The notes under the pieces are model-generated. The model worked only from the letters and a program-made list of their open reading frames with translations, made no database searches and was not told the origin of the DNA. The position numbers and the translations under genes were made by a program. A stretch of 43,930 nt of DNA from Rhodobacter sp. (lineage in GTDB: Bacteria; Pseudomonadota; Alphaproteobacteria; Rhodobacterales; Rhodobacteraceae). The DNA lies in the NCBI GenBank assembly GCA_027482795.1, contig JAIXVS010000284.1, forward strand, positions 1-43,930, read 5' to 3'. Of the stretch, positions 16,970-25,863 are shown piece after piece. How positions within the stretch are numbered: the first letter of the stretch is position 1; the number at the start of each line of letters is the position of its first letter.

Positions 16970-18319
16970 TTAGATGTCGTCGCGCAAAGTTGCACCCAGC
17001 GCCGTCATCAGCGGGGTGAAGATGGGGAAGGATGTGGCAATCGGGCTGGCATCGTCCACCGACACGGGGGCCTTGGCGGCCATACCGCAAATCAGGAAAG
17101 ACATGGCAATGCGGTGATCCAAATGCACCGCCGCCCGCGCACCGCCGGGTACACCGCCCGCACCCGTGCCATGCACAATCAACGTATCCTCGTCTTCCTC
17201 GATGCGCACGCCGCAGGCCTCTAGCCCGCGCGCCATTGCGTCGATGCGGTCAGATTCCTTAACCCGCAATTCCTTAACCCCGCGCATCACCGTTTTGCCC
17301 GTACTAAAGGCGGCAACGATGGAAAGGATGGGGTATTCATCAATCATCGATGGCGCGCGTTCGGGCGGCACCTCGATGCCCGTCATTTCGCCCGAAAACC
17401 GCACGCGCAAATCGGCAACAGGCTCGCCCCCTTCGCTGCGCGGGTTCATAAATTCAATATCCGCGCCCATTTCGACAAGGGTGATATAAAGGCCATTGCG
17501 GGTCAGGTTCTGCGAAACGCCTGGAACAGTGATGTCCGACCCTTCGACAATCAGCGCCGCGCAGGTGGGAAAGGCCGCGCTGGATGGATCGCGCGGCACT
17601 GCCACGGTTTGTGGTTTCAATTCGGGCTGGCCGATCAGCGTAATCACATGCCCCTCGCCCGTTTTGGCCACATCCAACTGCGCGCCAAACCCCAGCAGCA
17701 TCCGTTCGGAATGATCGCGCGTGGGTTCGCGTTCAATCACCACCGTCTCGCCGCGCGCCGCCAGCCCTGCCAGCAGCACCGCAGATTTGACCTGAGCGCT
17801 GGCCACGGGCAGGGCGTATCGCACGCCAACCGCATTTTTCGCGCCAACAACCGTCATTGGCAACCGCCCGCCCGTACGCCCATAGGCCGCCGTGCCAAAC
17901 AGGGCCAGCGGGTCAGTCACCCGCCCCATCGGGCGCTTGCGCAAAGACGCATCCCCCGTGAACGTGGCGGTGATTGGCGTGGTCGCCATCGCCCCCATAA
18001 TCAAACGCACACCCGTGCCCGAATTGCCACAATCAATCACATCGGCAGGCTCACTAAACCCGCCAACGCCAACCCCGCGCACCGACCACGCCCCTTGCCC
18101 GTGCTGGGTTACTTCCGCCCCAAAGGCGCGCATGGCGCGGGCCGTATCCAGCACGTCTTGGCCTTCCAGCAGCCCTGTAATCTTAGTCGCGCCCACCGCC
18201 ATCGCGCCAAAAATCAGCGCGCGGTGCGAGATCGATTTATCCCCCGGAACAAGGGCCTCGCCCTTTAGCGGTGCCGATTTATGGGCAATCATGGGTGTGG
18301 GCGTGGCATGGGCAGACAT
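16970..18319 (-). CDS. aroA: 3-phosphoshikimate 1-carboxyvinyltransferase (EPSP synthase)
   Basis: Transfers enolpyruvate from PEP to shikimate 3-phosphate in aromatic amino acid synthesis. The 449-residue protein shows GDKSISHR (about residues 26-33), GNSGTG (98-103), DASLRKRPMGR, SAQVKSAVLLAG, DPSSAAFP, SMIDEYPIL, RVKESDR and HLDHRIAMS. The overall pattern (RPMGR, DPSSAAFP, EYPIL) is of the class II kind, but the PEP-site loop has Gly where the class II CP4 enzyme has Ala100. The start at 18319 has GAGGA upstream; in-frame ATGs further up are less likely. It is first in the minus-strand run leading to cmk. Confidence 0.96.
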   Translation of the reverse strand: MSAHATPTPMIAHKSAPLKGEALVPGDKSISHRALIFGAMAVGATKITGLLEGQDVLDTARAMRAFGAEVTQHGQGAWSVRGVGVGGFSEPADVIDCGNSGTGVRLIMGAMATTPITATFTGDASLRKRPMGRVTDPLALFGTAAYGRTGGRLPMTVVGAKNAVGVRYALPVASAQVKSAVLLAGLAARGETVVIEREPTRDHSERMLLGFGAQLDVAKTGEGHVITLIGQPELKPQTVAVPRDPSSAAFPTCAALIVEGSDITVPGVSQNLTRNGLYITLVEMGADIEFMNPRSEGGEPVADLRVRFSGEMTGIEVPPERAPSMIDEYPILSIVAAFSTGKTVMRGVKELRVKESDRIDAMARGLEACGVRIEEDEDTLIVHGTGAGGVPGGARAAVHLDHRIAMSFLICGMAAKAPVSVDDASPIATSFPIFTPLMTALGATLRDDI

Positions 18320-18418
18320 CGTAATCCTCATTCGCTTTGCGCCCTGATACCCCAAGGCGCGGGCAGGGTCTAGCGCGGCCCTGTGCTTTCATTTTGGCCC
18401 AAATACCTAAATCCCGCC

Positions 18419-19117
18419 CTAAGCCGCGCGCACAAATGTCAAGTAATGCGGCACGCGCCCCTCGCGCAGGGCCTTTTGCTCGTAACGGGTGGACAGCCAA
18501 TCGCCCCAAGGCACGCCGCCCTGCGCGCGTAACTTAAACCCCGCAAGAGGCACTTCTTCCAACGTTTGACGCACATAATCGGGAATATCCGTCGCCACGC
18601 GCAATTCCGCCCCAGCAGCCATCACACGCGCCAAGGCGTTCAGATATTCAGGGGTCACAAAACGGCGGCGGTGATGGCGCGCCTTTGGCCAAGGGTCGGG
18701 GTAGTTCAGAAAGCATTTCTGAATGATCCCCGCAGGCAGCACTTCGAACAAATCGCGCACGTCGCCGGGATGGATGCACAGGTTTTGCAAACCCTGCTGG
18801 CGCACCTTGCCCAGCAGCATGGCAATACCATTCACAAACGGCTCGCAGCCAATAATGCCCATATCGGGGTAGGTTGCCGCCATATGCACCAAATGCTCGC
18901 CCCCGCCAAAGCCAACCTCTAGCCACAAAGGCCGCCCGCCAAGGCGCGAAAGGTCAACAATACCCCGCGCTGGGTTATCACCCCGCGTCACGCCAGCCAG
19001 CGTCAGCGCGTCTAAATCCTGCGCCAGATAATCCTTTTGGGATGCGCGCAAAGTTTTGCCGCGAATGCGCCCGTAAAAATTGCGCCGCTCGGGTGTGGGG
19101 AAGATGCTGTCCGTCAT
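18419..19117 (-). CDS. trmB: tRNA (guanine-N7-)-methyltransferase
   Basis: Methylates G46 in the tRNA variable loop using SAM. The 232-residue protein starts with RNFYGRIRGK and has the SAM-binding LEVGFGGGEHL, IGCEPF, GDVRDLF, and the family signature NYPDPWPKARHHRRRFV; WLSTRYEQKAL near the C-terminus matches the TrmB T-x-Y-E motif. The ATG is at 19117. It is divergent from the serine hydrolase gene with a 140-base gap, and the aroA start region lies about 100 bases downstream. metK, whose product supplies SAM, lies about 1.3 kb away but is a separate unit. Confidence 0.96.
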   Translation of the reverse strand: MTDSIFPTPERRNFYGRIRGKTLRASQKDYLAQDLDALTLAGVTRGDNPARGIVDLSRLGGRPLWLEVGFGGGEHLVHMAATYPDMGIIGCEPFVNGIAMLLGKVRQQGLQNLCIHPGDVRDLFEVLPAGIIQKCFLNYPDPWPKARHHRRRFVTPEYLNALARVMAAGAELRVATDIPDYVRQTLEEVPLAGFKLRAQGGVPWGDWLSTRYEQKALREGRVPHYLTFVRAA

Positions 19118-19257
19118 GCCGCCCGCCTACTGCGCGCCGATAAAACGGTCAAGCGTCAGCTTTGCACAAATCCTCCCCCTTGCGCAAAAGGCGAGCGAAA
19201 ATTAGCAATGTCACGCAGCGCATGTGACGCCTGCGTAACTTAGCCTAGGTTTAGACA

Positions 19258-20325
19258 ATGCCGAACACCCCTTTTTTCGCCGCCCTCACCTTGGCGCTGG
19301 CCGTCCTTCATCCCGCAGCCCTAGGCGCGCAGCCGCAAGTCAGCCCCATTGACGATCTGGCGAATGATTTCATTGGTGACACCACGCCTGGCCTTGGCGT
19401 TTTGGTCACCCGTGGCGGCGAGGTAGTGCATATCGCGGGCTATGGCGCGGCCGATATCGAAAGCGATACGCCGATTACGCCGCAGTCGATTTTCGATCTG
19501 GCGTCCGTTTCAAAAGAAATGACCGCCCTTGCCGCGCGGATACAAATTGAGGCGGGGCTTTACACCGAAGAAACACCCATAGCCGACATTCTCCCAGACT
19601 TGGCCGAAATTGAAAGCCCGCGCCCGCTGGTCGTGGCCGATCTGTTGTTTCACATCTCTGGCCTGCCCGATTATCTGGAATGGGAAGATTACGGCAGCGA
19701 GACGACAAATGCCGAAGTTCTGGAATGGCTGGTAGAGCAAGAGCTTGACCATGCCCCGGGCAAACAGTTTGAATATTCAAACACAGGCTATCTTGTTCTG
19801 GGCGCAGTCGTGGCCGCAGCCGAGGATGCGGATGATTTGGCGAGCGTGCTTCAGGCGCGGGTTTGGGGGCCCTTGGGCATGACCGACACGGCACTTCCAG
19901 ACCCCGCAGACCCCGCCCGCCGCGTGACGGGTTATGATGGCACGGGCGGTGATTTTGATGTGGCGATGGACCCCAATGTCGCGCAGGGCGATGGCAATGT
20001 CTTCTCCACCCTGACCGATTTGGCCAAATACGAAGCCGCGCTGGCAGGGGGGGATTTGCTGGAGGATACCGAACCCTTGTTCATGCAAGGCCGTTTTGAT
20101 GATGGCAATTTTGTGCAGGACGAGGATGACATCAGCTATGGCTATGGCTGGCAGCTGTACGAGGCAGACGGCGAATCCTATGCCGCCCATTCGGGCAGTT
20201 GGACAGGCACATCGACCTATTACCTGCGCAACCTGACCACGGGGGTATCGGTTGTGCTGCTGGCCAACGGCGAGGCGGCAGATTTGTGGGAATTGGCCGA
20301 TGAAATTGAGGCGGCTGTAGAATAG
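19258..20325 (+). CDS. Secreted serine hydrolase, class C beta-lactamase/PBP fold
   Basis: A 355-residue exported protein: a signal peptide of about 24 residues (FFAALTLALAVLHPAALGAQ) precedes a beta-lactamase-type domain. The catalytic residues are visible: S83-V-S-K86 (SxxK), Y173-S-N175 (YxN), and H311-S-G313 in place of KTG. This pattern belongs to the family of esterases, peptidases and D-aminopeptidase-like proteins rather than true class C beta-lactamases. The mature protein is very rich in Asp and Glu, as expected for a periplasmic or extracellular protein of a marine bacterium. It is a single gene ending in a shared terminator. The substrate is unknown. Confidence 0.88.
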   Translation: MPNTPFFAALTLALAVLHPAALGAQPQVSPIDDLANDFIGDTTPGLGVLVTRGGEVVHIAGYGAADIESDTPITPQSIFDLASVSKEMTALAARIQIEAGLYTEETPIADILPDLAEIESPRPLVVADLLFHISGLPDYLEWEDYGSETTNAEVLEWLVEQELDHAPGKQFEYSNTGYLVLGAVVAAAEDADDLASVLQARVWGPLGMTDTALPDPADPARRVTGYDGTGGDFDVAMDPNVAQGDGNVFSTLTDLAKYEAALAGGDLLEDTEPLFMQGRFDDGNFVQDEDDISYGYGWQLYEADGESYAAHSGSWTGTSTYYLRNLTTGVSVVLLANGEAADLWELADEIEAAVE

Positions 20326-20330
20326 CCCAT

Positions 20331-20359
20331 AAAAAAGGCGGGGTTGTCCCCGCCTTTTT
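20331..20359. terminator. Bidirectional terminator between the serine hydrolase gene and metK
   Basis: A 7-bp GC stem GGCGGGG / CCCCGCC with loop TTGT, flanked by six A on the left and five T on the right, so it has a T run in both directions. It lies between two converging genes, 5 bases after one stop and 18 bases from the other. Confidence 0.9.
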
Positions 20360-20377
20360 CGATATCCTGAGAGAGGC

Positions 20378-21544
20378 TTATACAGCCTTCTTGATCGCGT
20401 CGATCAAATCCGTCCGCTCCCAGCTAAAGCCGCCGTCAGCCTCGGGCGCGCGGCCAAAGTGGCCGTAGGCGCTGGTGCGGGCATAGATCGGCTTGGTCAG
20501 GCCCAATTGCGTGCGAATGCCGCGCGGGGTTAGGTCCATCGCGCTGGAAATAGCGCGTTCAATCGCCGCATCTTCCACTTTGCCCGTACCATGCGTGTCA
20601 ACGTAAATCGACAAGGGCTTTGCCACGCCAATGGCATAAGAAATTTGGATCGTGCAGCGGTCGGCCAGATCGGCCGCCACCACATTCTTGGCCAAATAAC
20701 GCGCGGCATAGGCCGCACTGCGGTCAACCTTGGTTGGATCCTTGCCCGAAAACGCGCCGCCGCCATGCGGGGCCGCGCCGCCGTAGGTATCAACAATAAT
20801 CTTGCGGCCCGTCAGGCCCGCATCACCATCTGGCCCGCCAATCACAAAGGTGCCAGTTGGGTTTACGTGCCATTCGGTTTTCTTGGTGATCCAGCCTTCG
20901 GGCAAAATCTCGCGGATGTAGGGCTCTACAATGCCGCGAATCACTTTGGATGTCTGCCGTTTGGACGTGTGCTGCGTTGACAGCACGATAGAGGTCACTT
21001 CAACGGGCTTGCCATTTACATAGCGCAAGCTCAGCTGGCTTTTCGCATCTGGCCCAAGGGTCGGCTCTTTGCCCGATTTGCGCACTTCGGCAAGGCGGCG
21101 CAAAATGGCATGGGCGTATTGAATGGGGGCTGGCATCAGCTCGGGGGTTTCGCGGCAGGCATAGCCGAACATGATCCCCTGATCGCCTGCACCGTCACGG
21201 TCCACGCCTTGGGCAATATGGGCCGATTGTTCGTGCAAGTAATTGTGAACCTTGATCTTTTCCCAGTGGAATTTCTTTTGCTCGTAGCCAATGTCACGCA
21301 CGCAATCACGCACGATGGCGTCAACACGCTCGACCATGGCTTTGGTTGCCTCTTTACTGGACAACCCCACTTCTCCGCCCACAACCACGCGGTTGGTGGT
21401 GGCAAAGGTTTCGCAGGCAACGCGTGCGTTCGGCTCGGCGGTTAGGAAAGCGTCCAGCACGGCGTCTGAGACGCGGTCGCACAGCTTGTCAGGATGCCCC
21501 TCGGAAACGGATTCCGAGGTGAAGGTGTAATCTTGTCTACTCAT
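20378..21544 (-). CDS. metK: S-adenosylmethionine synthetase
   Basis: Makes SAM from methionine and ATP. The 388-residue protein has SVSEGHPDKLCDRVSDA near the N-terminus, DQGIMFGYAC, GGPDGDAGLTGRKIIVDTYGG, and GGAFSGKDPTKVDRSAAY, which contain the ATP-, Mg- and K-binding residues of MetK. The start at 21544 (MSRQDYTFTSES) directly follows the riboswitch; an in-frame ATG at 21559 would lie inside the riboswitch 3' strand and is rejected. The gene lies downstream of lnt on the same strand but has its own leader. Confidence 0.98.
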   Translation of the reverse strand: MSRQDYTFTSESVSEGHPDKLCDRVSDAVLDAFLTAEPNARVACETFATTNRVVVGGEVGLSSKEATKAMVERVDAIVRDCVRDIGYEQKKFHWEKIKVHNYLHEQSAHIAQGVDRDGAGDQGIMFGYACRETPELMPAPIQYAHAILRRLAEVRKSGKEPTLGPDAKSQLSLRYVNGKPVEVTSIVLSTQHTSKRQTSKVIRGIVEPYIREILPEGWITKKTEWHVNPTGTFVIGGPDGDAGLTGRKIIVDTYGGAAPHGGGAFSGKDPTKVDRSAAYAARYLAKNVVAADLADRCTIQISYAIGVAKPLSIYVDTHGTGKVEDAAIERAISSAMDLTPRGIRTQLGLTKPIYARTSAYGHFGRAPEADGGFSWERTDLIDAIKKAV

Positions 21545-21550
21545 GGGGTC

Positions 21551-21595
21551 TTGCTCCAATACATACTCTGCGCACGTCAGGAAGCCGTTGTGCCA
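21551..21595 (-). promoter_or_regulatory. SAM/SAH riboswitch in the metK leader
   Basis: On the minus strand, CACAACGGCTTCCTGACGTG is followed by a short loop and then ATTGGAGCAA, 8 bases before the metK ATG. This matches the compact SAM/SAH riboswitch of Rhodobacterales metK leaders as I remember it: a hairpin with the conserved loop CAACGGCUUCCUG, and a pseudoknot in which the GGAGC tract, also the Shine-Dalgarno, pairs with GCUUCC. Ligand binding is expected to hide the ribosome-binding site and lower MetK synthesis when SAM is plentiful. Assigned from sequence; the exact ends are approximate. Confidence 0.9.
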
Positions 21596-21629
21596 GATTG
21601 CCCTGCGCTAAGGGCATTTGCGCCTTACG

Positions 21630-23111
21630 TCAATATCTGACGCGTTTAGGGCGCAAAAACGCCAGTGCAAAGCCGCCCAATAGCAACAGCAGTAGCGGGC
21701 CTTCGCCAAAGCGGGCATAGGGGGTTACGGGCAAGGGGCTGGGCAAAACGGTGTCCAAATGCGCCTCTTGCCCAAACGGCAGATCGGCGCGCAAACGGCC
21801 GCGCGCGTCATACAGTGCCGTCACGCCCGTATTGGCCACGCGCACCATCGGCAGCCCCTGTTCGATGGCGCGCAGGCGCGACTGTGCGGCATGTTGGAAC
21901 GGGCCTGTCAGCGTGCCAAACCATGCATCATTGGTCACGTGCAGCAGCCAATCGGGGCGGGTATCTGTGCGCAAATCTTGCGGAAAGACCGCCTCATAGC
22001 AGATCAGCGGCAGAAACTTTCCGCCAGCCGTGCCCAGATCAATCACCGCAGGGCCAGCGCCCGCCGTATAGCCATTGCCCAGTTGCGACGCAAAAGCCGT
22101 AAGGCCGAACCAGTTAAACATAAAATCGCCAAAGGGGATGTATTCGCCAAAGGGCACCAGATGGTGCTTGTCATACAGCGCTGCATCCTTGCCTGCGGTA
22201 TTAAGCACCGAAAGGCTGTTGTAAGCGCGATCCCCTTCGATACGCTGGCGGCCATAGATCAGCGTAGCCCCATTTGCAGCGCGGGCCATATCGGCGGTGA
22301 TCCCGTCGTTTTGTTCCTGCAAATAGGGCAGGGCCGTTTCAGGCCAAATCACGATATTTGGCCTTGGCGCGGCGCTGGTGGCGCGGATCAACCGATCATA
22401 AAACACCTGCGCCTGCGCTGCATCCCATTTCAACGATTGTTCGGCATTAGGCTGCACAAGGCGCAGGGTGAATGGGGTGTCTGCGGGCATTGGTTGGTTC
22501 AGTGTCCAAACCCCGCCCGCCCAAAACGCGGCCAGGCCCAAAGCCGCCGCGGCGCGCCCCCAGATTTTGCCCGCAGCCAAGCCTACCGCCACGGCGGTGG
22601 TCAGCAGCGCCAGCCCGCTGGGCCCAACATAGGCCGCCAATTGCGCCACGGGCGTCTCAATCCAAATATGGCCCAGCAGCGCCCATGGAAAGCCCGTCAG
22701 CACATAGCCGCGCGCCAGCTCCGCCGCTGCCAGCAAAACCGCCAGCGCAATTGCAGGGCGCGGCAAATACATAGCGGCCCAAGCCGCCAGTGCCCAAAAC
22801 AGCGCAAGGCCAAATCCCATAATCAGCAGCGCAAAGGGTGCCATCCACGCATAGGTATCTGCCTCGACCAGAAAGGGCGAGATCAGCCAAGATAGCGAGG
22901 CGCAGAAATACCCCGCCCCGCCGATCCACGCGGCAAAGGCGGCAAATCGCGGCGTTTTGACCTGCGCCAAAATCAGCATAAACAGCACCGCCAGCGCGGC
23001 GAGCGACAGATACCACAGATCAAATGGCGCTTGGCCGAATGCCGCAATAGCGCCCGCTGCAAAACTGGACAAACCCAGTCGCCAGCGCGAGATTTGCGGC
23101 CGCCGCGCCAT
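21630..23111 (-). CDS. lnt: Apolipoprotein N-acyltransferase
   Basis: Adds the third acyl chain to the N-terminal Cys of lipoproteins in the inner membrane. The 493-residue protein has about six N-terminal membrane helices (residues 15-200), a periplasmic nitrilase domain, and a final membrane helix (LLLLLLGGFALAFL). The catalytic triad is visible: E258 in WPETALPY, K315 in DKHHLVPFGEYIPF and C371 in ICYEAVFPQ. The ATG overlaps the corC stop by one base (TAATG), showing coupling. It is the last gene of the phoH-ybeY-corC-lnt run. Confidence 0.97.
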   Translation of the reverse strand: MARRPQISRWRLGLSSFAAGAIAAFGQAPFDLWYLSLAALAVLFMLILAQVKTPRFAAFAAWIGGAGYFCASLSWLISPFLVEADTYAWMAPFALLIMGFGLALFWALAAWAAMYLPRPAIALAVLLAAAELARGYVLTGFPWALLGHIWIETPVAQLAAYVGPSGLALLTTAVAVGLAAGKIWGRAAAALGLAAFWAGGVWTLNQPMPADTPFTLRLVQPNAEQSLKWDAAQAQVFYDRLIRATSAAPRPNIVIWPETALPYLQEQNDGITADMARAANGATLIYGRQRIEGDRAYNSLSVLNTAGKDAALYDKHHLVPFGEYIPFGDFMFNWFGLTAFASQLGNGYTAGAGPAVIDLGTAGGKFLPLICYEAVFPQDLRTDTRPDWLLHVTNDAWFGTLTGPFQHAAQSRLRAIEQGLPMVRVANTGVTALYDARGRLRADLPFGQEAHLDTVLPSPLPVTPYARFGEGPLLLLLLGGFALAFLRPKRVRY

Positions 23112-24043
23112 TACTTGCCCCCGATCCCAAGATCAGCGCCCGCCTCTTTTGTTGGCTTTGCCGCGCCAAAACCAGGCAAGCGCACGCGCAGGCGTTTTAT
23201 GCGGCGCGGATCGGCATCAATCACTTCAAATTCTGCGCCGCTTTCATGGGGAACAATTTCGCCCCGCACGGGCACGCGGCCGACGCGCACAAAAACCAAC
23301 CCGCCAAGCGTATCGATATCATCGTCATCATCGCTGGATCGCAGCGTCATACCGATTTCCGCCTCGAACTCGTCCAACGGCGCGGTGGATTGGGCGATAT
23401 AGACGCCTTCCTTTTCCTGTTTCCACAGCAGGCCTTCGTCCTCGTCATGCTCGTCTTCAATCTCGCCAATAACGGTTTCGATCAGATCTTCGATTGTGAC
23501 AAGCCCGTCAACCCCGCCGTATTCATCGATCACCAGCGCCATATGCACACGGTCGCGCTGCATCTTTTGCAGCAAAACCGCTGCGGGCATCGATGGCGGG
23601 GCATAAAGCACGGGGCGCAGCAATTTGCGCAGGCTAAACCGCCCGCCTGCGCCAAACCCGTGTTGCAGCGCCAAATCTTTTAGCAAAACCAAACCTTGGG
23701 GATGATCCAGCGTGCCCTTATAAACAGGCAGGCGGGAAAATCCGTGGGTGCGAAACGCTTCGACCAATGCATCTTTATCAATGTCTAAAGGAACGGCGGC
23801 AATATCGGCCTTGGGGATGGATACATCATCCACGCGCAGGCGGCGCAGGTTAGATAGGCCCAGCTGCGCCATGTTTGGCCCTGCATCTGCTGTGCCTGAA
23901 AGGGGGCTTGCGGGAATGGCATCATCTTTGCCGCCACCACCCAACGCGCCAAGGATGCGGCCCAAAATCCCGCGTCCCTGCGCCTCGCTACTTGATCCTT
24001 CGTCGTCTGCCGAACTGCCTAACGCGTCGCTGCTACTGCCCAT
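23111..24043 (-). CDS. CBS and CorC_HlyC domain protein (CorC/YbeX)
   Basis: A 310-residue soluble protein with a low-complexity Ser/Gly/Asp-rich N-terminus, a pair of CBS domains (about residues 70-190: VSIPKADIAAVPLD, FSRLPVYKGTLDHPQGLVLLKDL, VIDEYGGVDGLVTIEDLIETVIGEIEDE) and a C-terminal CorC_HlyC domain (about 205-290: TLGGLVFVRVGRVPVRGE). It lacks the membrane DUF21 domain, as in E. coli YbeX/CorC, which has been tied to magnesium and cobalt efflux and more recently to ribosome maturation; YbeY next door supports the second link. Position between ybeY and lnt is the standard order. Confidence 0.92.
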   Translation of the reverse strand: MGSSSDALGSSADDEGSSSEAQGRGILGRILGALGGGGKDDAIPASPLSGTADAGPNMAQLGLSNLRRLRVDDVSIPKADIAAVPLDIDKDALVEAFRTHGFSRLPVYKGTLDHPQGLVLLKDLALQHGFGAGGRFSLRKLLRPVLYAPPSMPAAVLLQKMQRDRVHMALVIDEYGGVDGLVTIEDLIETVIGEIEDEHDEDEGLLWKQEKEGVYIAQSTAPLDEFEAEIGMTLRSSDDDDDIDTLGGLVFVRVGRVPVRGEIVPHESGAEFEVIDADPRRIKRLRVRLPGFGAAKPTKEAGADLGIGGK

Positions 24044-24065
24044 TTGTCCTTGTCCAAAAATTGTC

Positions 24066-24605
24066 TTACGCTGTCGTCACTGCCCCAAATAATTCGGGGG
24101 TATCATAGGGGTTTGGCAGGCCCAGCCGCGCCATCACGCGCGCCTCGACTGCCTCCATAAGATCGCCGTCAGGCTCTCTTATATGGTCAAATCCTAAAAT
24201 ATGCAAAACACCATGTGCGATCAGATGCGTGATATGATGCGTAAGCGGTTTGCCGCCTGCCTCTGCCTCGGCAACGCATGTGTCAAAGGCAATCGCAATA
24301 TCGCCCAAATGATCGGGGTCATCGGCGTCGCCCGCCTGCGGCAGATCGGGCATCGCGCCCGCCAGTTCCGCGCCGCGCTCGTCTGACGGCCAGCTTAGCA
24401 CATTGGTGGGCGTTGGTTTGCCGCGAAAATCGGCATTTAGGGCTGCGATTCGGGCATCATCACAGCCCATCACACACAGGGTAAACCCCGCCGCAGGCAG
24501 GCCAAGTTCGGCAAAGGTGGCAAGGGCTGCGCGCTGGGCCAAATCTTCTAGCCCTACGCCAGACCAGCGCGCGTCCTCGATGACGACATCAACAAAATCT
24601 TCCAT
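24066..24605 (-). CDS. ybeY: Endoribonuclease YbeY
   Basis: Single-strand endoribonuclease for 16S rRNA 3' maturation and 70S quality control. The 179-residue protein contains the zinc motif H-x3-H-x5-H in HLIAHGVLHILGFDH, preceded by FRGKPTPTNVLSWP and LGDIAIAFDTC, the standard family blocks. It lies 30 bases after phoH and 22 bases before corC. Confidence 0.96.
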   Translation of the reverse strand: MEDFVDVVIEDARWSGVGLEDLAQRAALATFAELGLPAAGFTLCVMGCDDARIAALNADFRGKPTPTNVLSWPSDERGAELAGAMPDLPQAGDADDPDHLGDIAIAFDTCVAEAEAGGKPLTHHITHLIAHGVLHILGFDHIREPDGDLMEAVEARVMARLGLPNPYDTPELFGAVTTA

Positions 24606-24635
24606 GCCGCCCCTTAGCCGATTTGGGCCGCACCC

Positions 24636-25661
24636 TCAACTGGGCTGTGCTTCGTCGGATTCGTAGGCTTCGATAATGCGGGCGACCAGCGGGTGACGCA
24701 CCACATCCTTGGACGTGAAATAGTTAAACGTCACGCCCTTGACGCCTTTTAAAATCCGCTCTGCTTCTGCCAGACCCGAAGGCACACCGCGCGGCAAATC
24801 GACTTGGCTGCGATCGCCCGTAATCACCATGCGGCTGCCTTGACCAAGACGGGTTAGGAACATTTTCATCTGCATCGCCGTGGCATTCTGCGCCTCGTCC
24901 AGCACGATAAATGCGTTCGACAGCGTGCGCCCGCGCATAAAGGCCAAGGGCGCAATTTCGATCCGCTTTTCTTCCATCAGTTTGGCCATTTGCTTTTGCG
25001 GCAAAAAGTCGTTCAGCGCATCGTAAAGGGGCTGCATATAGGGGTCGATCTTTTCCTTCATATCGCCAGGAAGAAAGCCCAGCCGCTCGCCCGCCTCGAC
25101 AGCGGGGCGCGACAGGATAATCTTTTCCACCGCGCCCGAAATCAGCATCGTCACGCCCACGGCCACCGCAAGATAGGTTTTGCCCGTGCCCGCAGGCCCA
25201 ATGCCAAAGCCCAGTTCATTGCCAAACAGATTGGCGACATAGGTTTTCTGCGCCTCGGTGCGCGGCTCGACAGGTTTTTTGCGGGTGCGCAGTTCTACGC
25301 CGCCGCCGCCCGTGAACATCTCAATCTGCTCGCCGCCTTCGGGCCGCAGGACATCTGGCAGGGGCTTGCCCATGCGCATCGCGCCATCAATATCGCCCGC
25401 CTGCACTTCGCGACCCGATTCCAGCCGCGCATACAGCCCGCGTAATACGGCCGATGCCTGTTCCCTTGCGCCTTTGTCGCCGATCACCGCCAGCCGATTG
25501 CCCCGCCTTAGTATATGCACCCCTGCCTGATGTTCGATCTGCGCCAAGTTGCGGTCATATTCGCCGCACAGGCTAATCAGTATTCGGTTATCGGGAAATT
25601 CGAGGAGCGTTTCAACCAGATCCTCGGGGGCTTTCGGGGGGGTCAGCGCGCTGATGCCCAA
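24636..25661 (-). CDS. PhoH-like ATPase (YbeZ)
   Basis: A 341-residue P-loop ATPase: an N-terminal KH-like region (residues 15-85), Walker A GPAGTGKT at 155-162 and Walker B FIVLDEAQNA at 251-260, with GDRSQVDLP and GLAEAERIL after it. YbeZ partners YbeY in ribosome maturation. The start codon is a TTG at 25661, chosen because AAGGAGA lies eight bases upstream on the minus strand and no ATG is available before the conserved region. First gene of the ybeZ-ybeY-corC-lnt run. Confidence 0.94.
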   Translation of the reverse strand: MGISALTPPKAPEDLVETLLEFPDNRILISLCGEYDRNLAQIEHQAGVHILRRGNRLAVIGDKGAREQASAVLRGLYARLESGREVQAGDIDGAMRMGKPLPDVLRPEGGEQIEMFTGGGGVELRTRKKPVEPRTEAQKTYVANLFGNELGFGIGPAGTGKTYLAVAVGVTMLISGAVEKIILSRPAVEAGERLGFLPGDMKEKIDPYMQPLYDALNDFLPQKQMAKLMEEKRIEIAPLAFMRGRTLSNAFIVLDEAQNATAMQMKMFLTRLGQGSRMVITGDRSQVDLPRGVPSGLAEAERILKGVKGVTFNYFTSKDVVRHPLVARIIEAYESDEAQPS

Positions 25662-25815
25662 GTGCGTCTCCTTTATGGGTTATGGGGCGACATAAACAAA
25701 GTGTGTGGCCATGCGCGCCTGCGTGCAAGAGTTATTTCGCGCGATTCGCTACATTTTGATGACAAAGCGCCACGCGCGCCACGATATTGGGCATAAGCGG
25801 GCAAAACAATGAAAA

Positions 25816-25839
25816 GGCCGCATCTTTGCAGATGCGGCC
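25816..25839 (-). terminator. Rho-independent terminator after the OmpA/lipoprotein pair
   Basis: A perfect 10-bp stem GGCCGCATCT / AGATGCGGCC with a four-base loop, followed on the minus strand by TTTT. It begins 25 bases after the lipoprotein stop codon. The remaining intergenic stretch up to phoH (25662-25811) shows no gene. Confidence 0.9.
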
Positions 25840-25863
25840 AAAACAAATTCACCTTACGCGCGA

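Noticed and set aside
19258..20325. True class C beta-lactamase (antibiotic resistance)
   Set aside because: The third motif is HSG instead of KTG, and the loop pattern fits esterase/peptidase-like relatives.
21759..22895. 378-residue open frame opposite lnt
   Set aside because: Arg/Gln/Ala-rich shadow of the lnt codons with no recognisable motif.
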